Assembly (NCBI RefSeq): GCF_003892345.1
Contig: NZ_RRUE01000001.1
Coordinates: 899,008-963,007, forward strand
Reading direction: 5' to 3'
DNA: 64,000 nucleotides
DNA from: Lautropia dentalis
GTDB taxonomy: Bacteria; Pseudomonadota; Gammaproteobacteria; Burkholderiales; Burkholderiaceae_E
The notes under the pieces are model-generated. The model was given only the letters and a program-made list of their open reading frames with translations, was not told where the DNA came from and made no database searches. Shown here one piece after another: positions 41,647 through 49,983 of the stretch (position 1 is the first letter of the stretch; each line of letters opens with the position of its first letter). The position numbers were made by a program, and so were the translations under genes.

Positions 41647-42600
41647 TCAGCGTGTCACCTCGGGCACCGCACCGGCCTCCGCCTCGGGCTCCAGGAACAG
41701 CGCCGCCACCTGCTGCGCATCGAAGCGGTAGGGCAGCCGGCAGAACTCGCAGTTCACCTGAATGGCGCCCTGCTGTTCCTCCAGAATGGCTTCCACCTCC
41801 TCGCGGCCCAGCATCTTCAGCATGCCGGCCACCTTCTCGCGCGAGCAGGTGCACTCGAAGCGCGGCCTGCGCTCGTCATAGGCGCTGATCTCCGTCTCCC
41901 AGAACAGCCGGCGCAGCACCTCCTCCGGCGGCAGGTTCAGCATTTCCTCGCGCGTCAGCGTATCGGCCAGCGCCTGCACCTGTTCCCACAGCAGCCGGCC
42001 CTCGTCGTCATCGGTGGCCAGCTGGTCGCTCGTGCCCGGCATCACCTGCAGCAGCAGCCCGAACACACTCTGCTCGCTGGCCGCCAGCCACAGCCGCGAG
42101 GGCAGCTGCTCCGACAGGCTCATGTAGTTCTCCAGCACCTCGGCCACCGTATCCCCTTCGAAGGGGATGATGCCCTGGTACGGATTGTCCAGCCCGTCCA
42201 CCGCACGGGCCGTATTCTTTGCGGGCAGCAGTGTTACCGCAAAACGGCCACTGCCGTCCGGATTCACCAGATCGCCAAACGACGCATCGTGCGGAATGGC
42301 CATGCCTTCCTGCAGCTTCACCGTGGCCCGGAAACGGCCGTCTGCCTGGCACTCCGCCACGAACAGCCGGGCCGGCCCCGTCCCCTGGATCTGCAGCAGC
42401 AGGCTCCCGTCGAACTTCAGTGACGAGGCCAGCAGCAGCCCCGCTGCCGTCAGCTCGCCCATCCGTTCGCGAACGGTCGGCGGCACATCCCGCTCACCAT
42501 AGCGCTGGTGATGCGTCACCAGCGGCAGCCAGCTCCTGTCGAGCCGCACCACCTGGCCACGTATCCGTTCGTTGAACCCAAACCGAATCAAACTGTCCAT
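41647..42600 (-). CDS. hslO: Redox-regulated chaperone Hsp33
   Basis: A 317-residue holdase activated by oxidation. The zinc-binding C-terminal redox switch has CTCS and CEFC cysteine pairs (about residues 245-247 and 279-282), matching CxC-x(n)-CxxC. The N-terminal core with EGDTVAEVLENYM and SEQLPSRLWLAA is complete. Its 5' end overlaps the yrdA-like gene by 13 bp, so the pair forms an operon. Confidence 0.95.
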   Translation of the reverse strand: MDSLIRFGFNERIRGQVVRLDRSWLPLVTHHQRYGERDVPPTVRERMGELTAAGLLLASSLKFDGSLLLQIQGTGPARLFVAECQADGRFRATVKLQEGMAIPHDASFGDLVNPDGSGRFAVTLLPAKNTARAVDGLDNPYQGIIPFEGDTVAEVLENYMSLSEQLPSRLWLAASEQSVFGLLLQVMPGTSDQLATDDDEGRLLWEQVQALADTLTREEMLNLPPEEVLRRLFWETEISAYDERRPRFECTCSREKVAGMLKMLGREEVEAILEEQQGAIQVNCEFCRLPYRFDAQQVAALFLEPEAEAGAVPEVTR

Positions 42601-43115
42601 GCTTTCAGATCCTGTGTATAGCGCGCAGCGTGCGCCTGATAGGTAGCAGCCGGGCGGGCCAGCCCCGCGATCTCGTCGGCCGTCAGCGGCCGTACGGCCC
42701 TGGCTGGTGCCCCCAGAATGAGCCAGCCATCCTCGAAGACCCGGCCCTCCGTCACCAGCGCGCCCGCACCCACCAGACAGTTGCGGCCGATCCGTGCCCG
42801 ATTCAAGACCACCGCCTGCATGCCGATCAGCGACCCGTCACCCACCGTGCAGCCATGCAGCATGGCCTGGTGGCCCACCGTCACGTTCTGGCCGATGGTC
42901 AGCGGCACGCCCTGGTCTGCGTGCAGCACAGCATTGTCCTGCACATTGCTGCCATGGCCCACGGTGATCGTGTCATTGTCGCCGCGCAGCACGGCACCGA
43001 ACCACACGGTGGCCTTTTCACCGAGGTGTACATCACCCACCAGCGTGGCGGTGGGGGCCACCCAGCTGCCGCGGGCGAGGGTGGGATGCAGGGGGCCCAG
43101 GGCGTAGAGGGGCAT
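42588..43115 (-). CDS. Gamma carbonic anhydrase-like hexapeptide-repeat protein
   Basis: A 175-residue left-handed beta-helix protein of the YrdA/PaaY type. Hexapeptide repeats run through residues 15-130. Metal-binding histidines appear in AVLHADQG, TVGHQAMLHGC. Whether it has carbonic anhydrase activity is not known for most members. It is upstream gene of hslO. Confidence 0.9.
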   Translation of the reverse strand: MPLYALGPLHPTLARGSWVAPTATLVGDVHLGEKATVWFGAVLRGDNDTITVGHGSNVQDNAVLHADQGVPLTIGQNVTVGHQAMLHGCTVGDGSLIGMQAVVLNRARIGRNCLVGAGALVTEGRVFEDGWLILGAPARAVRPLTADEIAGLARPAATYQAHAARYTQDLKAWTV

Positions 43116-43164
43116 GGGAGGTCTCCGTGGTATGTGTTAGACGGTATTCTTGCCGGGGGCAGGG

Positions 43165-43455
43165 TTAGCGGGCCGAGTCGTCCCGGGCATATGCCCGGAA
43201 GCGTTCCAGCTCTTCGGCGCTGGCCTGGGGGGCCGGTTCTGTCGATGTTTCATATGAAAGCAGCGGGTCCAGTCCGTCCCGGTCCAGTCGTACCCGTGTG
43301 GCCCGGGCGGCAGCACGAAACTTCTCGATGAGTTCATCGGAAGTAATATCCACGAACTCGTCATTCTCGTAGGCGCGAAGGATGTCCCATTCTGCGGGGT
43401 CCAGCGCCATGGCGGCTTCAAGGTCGACTTCGGGTATTTTTTCAATCGGGCTCAT
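43165..43455 (-). CDS. Small hypothetical acidic protein
   Basis: A 96-residue acidic, mostly helical protein. CAGGGAAC precedes the ATG on the minus strand. The stretch LDPAEWDILRAYENDEF followed by FRAAARATR loosely resembles the N-terminal part of CopG/BrnA-type antitoxins, but no ribbon-helix-helix follows. It marks the left edge of the accessory island. Function is unassigned. Confidence 0.5.
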   Translation of the reverse strand: MSPIEKIPEVDLEAAMALDPAEWDILRAYENDEFVDITSDELIEKFRAAARATRVRLDRDGLDPLLSYETSTEPAPQASAEELERFRAYARDDSAR

Positions 43456-43660
43456 CGTTGTTCCCTGGGGTTATGGGTTGCCTTTCTTTCCAGGAAAGCT
43501 TGTCTTCAGTGTGCACCAGATGTCAACACACAATTGCAAGCGCCTTGGATGTCTCCGAAGCGTCGACAGATCGCTTCTGACGGCCTGGCATGCCCTGTGT
43601 ACCCCCCTTGCGACACCGGCTGCAGTTCCCGCTGGCCCCACCCCCAGGCAGGCCCCATAA

Positions 43661-43679
43661 TCTCCCGTTCATCGGGAGA
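43661..43679 (+). promoter_or_regulatory. Hairpin before helicase stub
   Basis: TCTCCCG and CGGGAGA form a 7-bp stem with a 5-base loop, 12 bases before the short reading frame at 43692. CATAAT at 43656 resembles a -10 box. The interval 43456-43691 holds nothing else recognisable. Confidence 0.3.
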
Positions 43680-43691
43680 CTTCCCCCGCCC

Positions 43692-43790
43692 ATGCCCACC
43701 CAGCTCACCCAGGCGCCTACCCCCGGCGCCCGTGTCCTCATTCGCGACGAAGAAGGGCTCGTCCAGCGTGCCGAGTGGGAACGGCAGTAA
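43692..43790 (+). pseudogene. N-terminal stub resembling an SNF2-type helicase
   Basis: A 32-residue frame. Its TPGARVLIRDEEGLVQRAE stretch recalls the first residues of large SNF2-family helicases (PG.RV.IRD..WLV), including DISARM-associated ones, which begin this way. The frame stops at TAA, just before sequence that is shared with the second Rpn locus. It may be the 5' relic of a helicase gene replaced by the Rpn element. The call rests on one short motif. Confidence 0.3.
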
Positions 43791-43823
43791 GGTGTGGACG
43801 TATCCAGGTGACCTGATCCGGTC

Positions 43824-44999
43824 GACCTAACCCAGATGGCCTAATCCGGTTGACCACTGGTGCGACAGCTTCCTCGCCGCACATCGCTGTCCCTGCTGCA
43901 ATGCCCGGGTTGTTTCCCCTCAACCCCACAGGCATGCATCATGACCGACAGCGATGACATCAAGGCCCGTGCGTCTTCGCCCGCCACCCGCGCAGCAAAG
44001 GCCGACAGGGAAGAATCCCCGGCCCGGAAAAAGCGCAGGCAACGCAGGAAGCGCCACAGTCACGACCAGTATTTCAAGAGCCTCATCATCCAGTACCCCC
44101 GCGAGGCCATCCGGCTGTTCGACCCGAAGCGTGGCGCCCTGCTGGACGAAAGCGCCGTCATCACGCCCATTCGGCAGGAGCTGCCGGCAGACCGGCTGGG
44201 CGAGCGCTTCCATGAACTTGACGTGCCCCTGGAGATTCGCTGGCCCGACGGACGGCGCAAGGCGATCATCATCATGATCGAGCAGCAGACCGTGCCCAGC
44301 CGCTTTCGTCTCAAGAAGATGGCCATCTACTATTTGCTGCTGTCGGAACTCTGCAAGACCGATGCGATTGTGCCGGTCACGGTATTCCTGCACCGTGGCC
44401 GCGACATTCCGGAGCAGCTCGATATGATGGTGGATGACGACCGGTTCATGTGGTTCCGCTATGTGTCGGTGGTCTTGCCAGACTGGCAGGCCATCGACCA
44501 CATCGATACGGACAACGTGGTCGAGCAGGTGCTGCTGACCACCATGTCCGGCAAGGGGCTGGACAGGGTCGACATCGTCGGCAGGGCCATCCGCAACCTG
44601 ATCCGGCTGGAGAAGGACATCGACAACGTATTGAATTTCGAGAAGTTCATCCGCGCCTATGCACAGCTTGACGCGGAAGAAGAGCGCCGGTACAAAGAGA
44701 TCTATGCACAGGAGGACGCACACATGATGAGCGTACGGGAAGAGCTGGAGCGCAGGGGTGAACGCCGTGGCCGCCGGATCGGCCGTGAAGAGGGTCGCGA
44801 GGAAGGTCGTGCCGAGGGCCGCGAGGAGGGCCGCCAGAACGCCCGGCAGACCCTGATCAGCCTGCTGACCGCCAAGTTTGGTGCCTCGGCGGCAGGGGTG
44901 CTGGACCGGGTGGAAGCAGGCAGCCAGGAGCAGCTTGCTCGCTGGACGCTGGCAGTGCTTACCGCCAATACGCCGGAGGAAGTGTTCCGGTTGCAGTGA
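43824..44999 (+). repeat. Rpn duplication unit, copy 1
   Basis: Leader and gene match 48742-49932. Shared leader marks are GGCCTAATCCGG (43838), ATCGCTGTCCCTGCTGCAAT and CCCCACAGGCATGCATC before the ATG. Similarity ends 1-2 bases past the gene stop in both copies. Confidence 0.8.
43941..44999 (+). CDS. Rpn family nuclease / putative transposase (PD-(D/E)XK), copy 1
   Basis: A 352-residue protein of the recombination-promoting nuclease (Rpn) group. A very basic N-terminus (ARKKRRQRRKR) precedes HDQYFKSLIIQYPREAIRLF. Nuclease residues are likely D in HELDVPLEI and E-x-Q in MIEQQT near residue 115. The C-terminal part is a charged repeat (GREEGREEGRAEGREEGR), then LISLLTAKFG. Rpn proteins are reported to raise RecA-independent recombination. 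No inverted ends of a classical transposon were found around it. See the twin gene at 48859. Confidence 0.85.
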   Translation: MTDSDDIKARASSPATRAAKADREESPARKKRRQRRKRHSHDQYFKSLIIQYPREAIRLFDPKRGALLDESAVITPIRQELPADRLGERFHELDVPLEIRWPDGRRKAIIIMIEQQTVPSRFRLKKMAIYYLLLSELCKTDAIVPVTVFLHRGRDIPEQLDMMVDDDRFMWFRYVSVVLPDWQAIDHIDTDNVVEQVLLTTMSGKGLDRVDIVGRAIRNLIRLEKDIDNVLNFEKFIRAYAQLDAEEERRYKEIYAQEDAHMMSVREELERRGERRGRRIGREEGREEGRAEGREEGRQNARQTLISLLTAKFGASAAGVLDRVEAGSQEQLARWTLAVLTANTPEEVFRLQ

Positions 45000-45104
45000 G
45001 CGGCCGTGTGTGCCGGAAGGTAGACGGTCTGTGGCACGGGTATCCGGGGCCGCCTTGCCTGCCGGCCGGTGTTCTGGGGGCGGGGCTGTCCGGCTCCCGT
45101 TATC

Positions 45105-45134
45105 ATGGCGGTCGCAGTCGGGCCGCCATTTTTG
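45105..45134 (+). terminator. Terminator-like hairpin directly before AIPR start
   Basis: ATGGCGG (45105-45111) pairs with CCGCCAT (45123-45129), followed by TTTTG. It ends about 7 bases before the AIPR ATG, where a ribosome site would normally be. It may end Rpn transcription or attenuate the AIPR gene. Confidence 0.6.
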
Positions 45135-45140
45135 TCAACC

Positions 45141-46826
45141 ATGAACCTCAACGCCTCCATCATCGACCAGCGCCTCACGGGCATCCAGGACGAGATCCGT
45201 TCCCTAGCCTCAACCGAACTGGCCATCACGGACCCCGGCCGCCTGAAGTCGCTGGCCTTTGTCTACCTCTGTGTCAAGGTCATGCTCGACCTGGAGGTCG
45301 AGGAGGCCTTCGACTGCCTGACCGAGGGCAGCGGTGACTTTGGTGTGGATGCGTTTCACATCACGGAAGAGTCGGACGGTGAGTTTGCGGTCACGGTCTT
45401 TCAGGGCAAGTACCGCAAGAGCCTCGACGGCACCTCAGCCTTTGAGCAGTCCGGCATCGAAGCCCTCATCAATGCCATCCGCTATCTGTTCGATCCGTCG
45501 GCGGAACTGGGCGCCATCAACGACCGGCTGCGGGCTCGGGTGGAGCAGGCCCGTTCGCTGGTGCGGGATGGCTTCATTCCACGCGTCCGGGCCATTGCGT
45601 GCAACAACGGGCTGATCTGGAATGCCCAGACGCAGGCATACATCGACCGTACCGGTTTTGGCAATCAGGTGAGCTGGGAGCACGTCAACCACGACGTGCT
45701 GGTTGGTATTCTGGGTCGCATGCGTCCGGTGTCGGACACACTCCGTCTGACCGGCAGGGCCATTGTGGAAGACATGAACTTCAGCCGTGTCTGTGTAGGG
45801 CGCATGTCGGTGGGTGAGGTGGCCGCCCTGATGGACCGCCATGGTGAACGTCTGCTGGAGCGCAACATCCGCCGCTACCTGGGGTTGCATGGCAACCGTG
45901 TCAACGAGGCCATTCGGAACACGCTGAAGTCGTCGGAGTCATCGAACTTCTACTTCTTCAACAACGGCATGACACTGGTCTGTGACGATTTTGCCTACAA
46001 CGGCCTGCAGAGCAGTGACTATCAGGTGAGGGTGGAAAACCTGCAGATCGTCAACGGCGGCCAGACCTGCATGACCATCTGCAGGACGGCCGAAGAGCTG
46101 AAACAGCAGGGCAGATCACTGCCGGACGACGCCACGGTGCTGGTGCGCATCTACAAGCTGCCATCGGACAATCAGGACATCGTGGCGCGTATCACGCACG
46201 CCACCAACAGCCAGAACCCGGTGGACCTGAAGGATCTGCGGGCCAACGACACCCGGCAGACGCAGCTGGAGCAGAGTATCAGCGCACTGGGTTACGCCTA
46301 CCGCCGCAAACGGATGGAAACGGCACCACGCCCGCAGGACATCACCAGTGGGGCAGCAGCCGAGGCCGTGCTGGCCGTGTGGCGGCAGGCGCCACATCAG
46401 GCGCGTTTTCTCACGCGTGAGCACTTTGGCAAGCTTTACGGCACCATCTTCGCCGAGTCGCTCAATGGCGCTCAGGTGGTGCTGGCTGCGCTGCTGTACC
46501 GTATTTCCGAGAACCGCCGCCGCCGCCCACAGGAAGACGACCCAATGTTCGTGCGCTATGCGTCCTGCTTCATTGCCATGCAGATGGGGCGGCGCCTGCT
46601 GGCTGCCATGAGCGTGGGGCTGGAGCAGCTGGACCACCGTAACTTCGGGCAGGCGAGGGCGCTGATCGAATCCCGTGGCGAAGCGTGGTTCGTTCAGGCC
46701 CGTGAGGATGTCCAGCAGGCGCTGTCCAGCCTCTACGGCGGGCAGGAGGTTTCGGTGCAGCAGCTCTCGGCTACCTTCCGGCGCGGGGATCTGATCGAAG
46801 CGCTGCGGCGGCAGGAGGTGCGTTGA
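45141..46826 (+). CDS. AIPR family abortive-infection protein
   Basis: A 561-residue protein of the AIPR family (abortive infection phage resistance). Typical are LLERNIRRYLG near residue 250, SNFYFFNNGMTLVCD near 272, NLQIVNGGQTCMT near 302 and ATNSQNPVDLKDLRAND near 355. The N-terminus has a nuclease-like arrangement, GDFGVDAFH (Asp70) then VFQGKYR (Gln88, Lys90), suggesting a restriction-endonuclease-type fold. ATG at 45141 has no ribosome site but sits after a terminator-like hairpin. The frame extends upstream to 45069. A direct role in defence is inferred from the family. Confidence 0.85.
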   Translation: MNLNASIIDQRLTGIQDEIRSLASTELAITDPGRLKSLAFVYLCVKVMLDLEVEEAFDCLTEGSGDFGVDAFHITEESDGEFAVTVFQGKYRKSLDGTSAFEQSGIEALINAIRYLFDPSAELGAINDRLRARVEQARSLVRDGFIPRVRAIACNNGLIWNAQTQAYIDRTGFGNQVSWEHVNHDVLVGILGRMRPVSDTLRLTGRAIVEDMNFSRVCVGRMSVGEVAALMDRHGERLLERNIRRYLGLHGNRVNEAIRNTLKSSESSNFYFFNNGMTLVCDDFAYNGLQSSDYQVRVENLQIVNGGQTCMTICRTAEELKQQGRSLPDDATVLVRIYKLPSDNQDIVARITHATNSQNPVDLKDLRANDTRQTQLEQSISALGYAYRRKRMETAPRPQDITSGAAAEAVLAVWRQAPHQARFLTREHFGKLYGTIFAESLNGAQVVLAALLYRISENRRRRPQEDDPMFVRYASCFIAMQMGRRLLAAMSVGLEQLDHRNFGQARALIESRGEAWFVQAREDVQQALSSLYGGQEVSVQQLSATFRRGDLIEALRRQEVR

Positions 46827-47221
46827 CACTCTGAAGCTACCGTTTGGCGAGTGGGTGGCAGCTCGCCACTCGCTGGACTATATCGCCTTGCCGGACCGGT
46901 TTTTGCTCTTTGATGTGTATCATTGCACGCGGCAGGCTTTCTGGTCCTCAGTCCGTCGCAATGAACTGGCAGATGCTGCGGGTGTGGCGTTGGTCCCGTG
47001 TATTTTTCAAGGGCACGCCATGAATTGCTGCATTGCAGCATCTGGCGAGCCATACCCCCAGTCGATTTTGTAACGGTCAGTCGCTGGAGGGTATTGTCGT
47101 TCGTAGGGGTGGGCCGATGTGGAACGAGGTCCGTGCCAAACTGGTCCGTCCGGACTTCATTCAAGCCATGGACTCCCACTGGCGGGGCAGGGGCATCGAA
47201 TGGAACCGGATCTTGCGTTAA
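46827..47221 (+). pseudogene. RNA ligase 3' fragment with two frameshifts
   Basis: Immediately after the AIPR stop, one frame reads KLPFGEWVAARHSLDYIALP and DRFLLFDVYH, typical of an ATP-dependent RNA ligase (motifs GEW..ARHS and FDVY). It continues in a second frame (HELLHCSIW, about 47014) and a third (SRFCNGQSLEGIVVRR, then AKLVRPDFIQAM), ending at 47221. The nucleotidyl-lysine half is missing. So this is a 5'-truncated, twice-frameshifted relic. It abuts the convergent lipoprotein gene. Confidence 0.7.
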
Positions 47222-48477
47222 CCGTGTAGCAAGTCGATACTCGTTGGGTCGACCCGATATAGGTGCTTGCCAGTCTCTCCGTTGTACAGGGCGCTGCGGT
47301 CATCTTCCATGTACATGCCGCCTCCGCTGAACCGTAGGCCGTATTTCCAGTCTTCCTGCAACGTCCAGGTGGTGCAGGTCAACCGGTTTACATTGAAGTC
47401 GCTCATGATGTCCCAGCACAGGTCTACGTCACGCGTGTTGGGACCTGGGCGCCAGAAGAGTTTTGCAGTCCCCGCGCCGGCACGCCATGTCTGAATGGGC
47501 AGGTTGGCAGGAAAATAGGCTGTTCGGGAAAAGGTCTGTGCCTGCGTGGATACCAGGGTGAACTCCCGGTTGTACGTGTTCCATTTATCTGACTCGTCTT
47601 CCATCGGCCAGCCACGGCTCGTCTTGATTTTCATCTCTTCATCGAGGGTGAAGTCATTCTCTCCTGCGTGTCCCTTCACCGTCATGGTCATATTGATGAA
47701 GAGCTGGGTCGAATTGCAGCTGATACAAAAGACATTGGTCACTTGGGTGCTCACGTTTAGCTCGAAGTCACCCTTGGCAGGCTGGTAGCGCGAACTGGTC
47801 CCGTGATAGACGCCGCTTGGACTGATCTGTACATAGTTGTCCGGGGTGATCGCTGAGTATGCCATGATCCCTGGATATTTTTCATATTCAGGATAGGGAA
47901 GGATTTCACCACTGCGGGCGCTGACTGCAAACATCTGGTTCGGTCGCGGACGAAAGATAGGTGCGCGCTGCGGAACCCATATCGTATAGACAGGTGCCTT
48001 GGATTCCAGCATGGTCATGATCGCCTGGCCGCTCAGCTGGCCATCGCGTAGCAGTACTTGCTGTTCTGGCTGTGTGGTTGTGCCGTTCTTGTCTGGGTCC
48101 TCTGTTGCTGTTGTCTCTGAACCCTTGTTGTTTTGCTCTGCAGCGGTCGGGTTTGCGCCTGTTTCCGCGGTCTGGGTGGGTGAGGTGTCCTCCGGTTGAA
48201 CTGGGGCGGGCTGCAAAGGGGGCGCCGCAGGTTTTTCTCTCGTATCCGGAGTTGCCTCGCTGTTGCCTGGTGCGTTTGCTGGGGGAGGTGGGGTAACGGC
48301 GCTTTGGGTCTGGGTGCTCACGACAGGGGCAGTTGGGCTGCTGGAAACGGCTTTCCCCGCCTCTGAATCACCACTCCCTCCTCCTCCACAGGCCGTCAGA
48401 AGCATTGTGATTGCCAGTCCCAATGGCTTGTGAGACAACATCATGGGTTTGGGAGGTTTTGTAGATTTTGTATTCAT
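47218..48477 (-). CDS. Hypothetical lipoprotein
   Basis: A 419-residue predicted outer-membrane lipoprotein. The signal ends in AITMLLTACGGGGSG with lipobox cysteine near residue 30. A Pro/Ser/Thr/Gln/Glu-rich spacer runs to about residue 150; a folded C-terminal domain with many Trp/Tyr follows. Cysteines in VFCISCNS and later LCWD, LTCTTW could form disulfides. I do not recognise the family. It has lower GC than neighbours and is flanked by an AT-rich 5' region, suggesting transfer. Confidence 0.7.
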   Translation of the reverse strand: MNTKSTKPPKPMMLSHKPLGLAITMLLTACGGGGSGDSEAGKAVSSSPTAPVVSTQTQSAVTPPPPANAPGNSEATPDTREKPAAPPLQPAPVQPEDTSPTQTAETGANPTAAEQNNKGSETTATEDPDKNGTTTQPEQQVLLRDGQLSGQAIMTMLESKAPVYTIWVPQRAPIFRPRPNQMFAVSARSGEILPYPEYEKYPGIMAYSAITPDNYVQISPSGVYHGTSSRYQPAKGDFELNVSTQVTNVFCISCNSTQLFINMTMTVKGHAGENDFTLDEEMKIKTSRGWPMEDESDKWNTYNREFTLVSTQAQTFSRTAYFPANLPIQTWRAGAGTAKLFWRPGPNTRDVDLCWDIMSDFNVNRLTCTTWTLQEDWKYGLRFSGGGMYMEDDRSALYNGETGKHLYRVDPTSIDLLHG

Positions 48478-48589
48478 TTAGTGAATGAAATGGGTGTGTT
48501 GCGGGAGTGCCTTTCATCTGCGCCGGGCAGCGCTTCCGCTCCCCCTCCGCTGGCAAGTGGTCATCATGGCCCGGTTCGCAGTGGTAGAA

Positions 48590-48680
48590 CGTGTTGAATA
48601 ATAGCCATATCATCAATATAAGTGTATATATAAGCATTTTATGTTGTTTACATGTAACGTATATGTTGGGTATAGGGAAT
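48590..48680 (-). promoter_or_regulatory. AT-rich region upstream of the lipoprotein
   Basis: This is the most AT-rich stretch in the window, with alternating TATATA, TTATATTGATGATATGG on the minus strand and the palindrome TTACATGTAA (48648-48657). It probably includes the lipoprotein promoter; I could not assign -35/-10 firmly. The remaining sequence between 48478 and 48858 is leader of the Rpn copy. Confidence 0.35.
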
Positions 48681-48741
48681 CCTAGGGAGGCGTGTGTCGG
48701 GTGGTCCTCCCGTAGCCCTTCCAGATTTGAACGGCCCATTT

Positions 48742-49932
48742 TGCCTAAGCCACACGGCCTAATCCGGATGGTCATCGGCGTGATGGTTTCCTCGCCGCGC
48801 ATCGCTGTCCCTGCTGCAATGTCCGGGTCGTTTCCTCTCAACCCCACAGGCATGCATCATGACCGACAGCGACGACCCCAAGGCCCGTGCGTCTTCGCCT
48901 GCCACCGGCGCAGCAAAGGCCGAAAGGCGCAAAATCCCGGCCCGGAAAAAGCGCAGGCAGCGCCACAGTCACGACCAGTATTTCAAGAGTCTCATCATCC
49001 AGTACCCCCGCGAGGCCATCCGGCTGTTCGACCCGAAGCGTGGCGCCCTGCTGGACGAAAGCGCCGTCATCACGCCCATTCGGCAGGAGCTGCCGGCAGA
49101 CCGGCTGGGCGAGCGCTTCCATGAACTTGACGTGCCCCTGGAGATTCGCTGGCCCGACGGACGGCGCAAGGCGATCATCATCATGATCGAGCAGCAGACC
49201 GTGCCCAGCCGCTTTCGTCTCAAGAAGATGGCCATCTACTATTTGCTGCTGTCGGAACTCTGCAAGACCGATGCGATTGTGCCGGTCACGGTATTCCTGC
49301 ACCGTGGCCGCGACATTCCGGAGCAGCTCGATATGATGGTGGATGACGACCGGTTCATGTGGTTCCGCTATGTGTCGGTGGTCTTGCCAGACTGGCAGGC
49401 CATCGACCACATCGATACGGACAACGTGGTCGAGCAGGTGCTGCTGACCACCATGTCCGGCAAGGGGCTGGACAGGGTCGACATCGTCGGCAGGGCCATC
49501 CGCAACCTGATCCGGCTGGAGAAGGACATCGACAACGTATTGAATTTCGAGAAGTTCATCCGCGCCTATGCACAGCTTGACGCGGAAGAAGAGCGCCGGT
49601 ACAAAGAGATCTATGCACAGGAGGACGCACACATGATGAGCGTACGGGAAGAGCTGGAGCGCAAGAGCGAACGTCGAGGTGAACGTCGAGGCGAACGCCG
49701 TGGCCGCCGGATCGGCCGCGAAGAGGGCCGTGAGGAAGGCCGTGCCGAGGGTCGCGAGGAGGGCCGCCAGAATGCGCGGCAGACCCTGATCAGCCTGCTG
49801 ACCGCCAAGTTTGGCGCCTCGGCGGCTGGGGTGCTGGACCGGGTGGAAGCAGGCAGCCAGGAGCAGCTTGCGCGCTGGACGCTGGCGGTGCTCACCGCCA
49901 ACACGCCGGAGGAGGTGTTCCGGCTGCAGTGA
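48742..49932 (+). repeat. Rpn duplication unit, copy 2
   Basis: Direct repeat of 43824-44999. The gene core 48968-49655 is almost base-for-base the same as 44059-44745, with one difference seen near 48988. The leader and the 3' fifth differ at scattered sites. Confidence 0.8.
48859..49932 (+). CDS. Rpn family nuclease / putative transposase (PD-(D/E)XK), copy 2
   Basis: A 357-residue twin of the protein at 43941. The core from HSHDQYFKS to VREELER is identical in protein sequence. Differences: the N-terminus has RRKIPARKKRRQR with a 3-residue deletion, and the charged repeat is longer (KSERRGERRGERRGRR) through a 12-bp tandem duplication. Its 3' end is followed at once by the remnant of a helicase gene, as if the element had landed in that gene. 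Activity is inferred from the family. Confidence 0.85.
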   Translation: MTDSDDPKARASSPATGAAKAERRKIPARKKRRQRHSHDQYFKSLIIQYPREAIRLFDPKRGALLDESAVITPIRQELPADRLGERFHELDVPLEIRWPDGRRKAIIIMIEQQTVPSRFRLKKMAIYYLLLSELCKTDAIVPVTVFLHRGRDIPEQLDMMVDDDRFMWFRYVSVVLPDWQAIDHIDTDNVVEQVLLTTMSGKGLDRVDIVGRAIRNLIRLEKDIDNVLNFEKFIRAYAQLDAEEERRYKEIYAQEDAHMMSVREELERKSERRGERRGERRGRRIGREEGREEGRAEGREEGRQNARQTLISLLTAKFGASAAGVLDRVEAGSQEQLARWTLAVLTANTPEEVFRLQ

Positions 49933-49983
49933 GCCATACGGGTCGATGTCGTACAGGATATGGGTCTCGTCGCTTGGGTATTG

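Noticed and set aside
46855-47073. A real 72-residue protein
   Set aside because: Its sequence is the middle of an RNA ligase and continues in two other frames, so it is treated as part of a pseudogene.
43824-49932. Composite transposon with Rpn copies as insertion sequences
   Set aside because: I could not find terminal inverted repeats or target duplications at the unit ends, so only a direct duplication is claimed.
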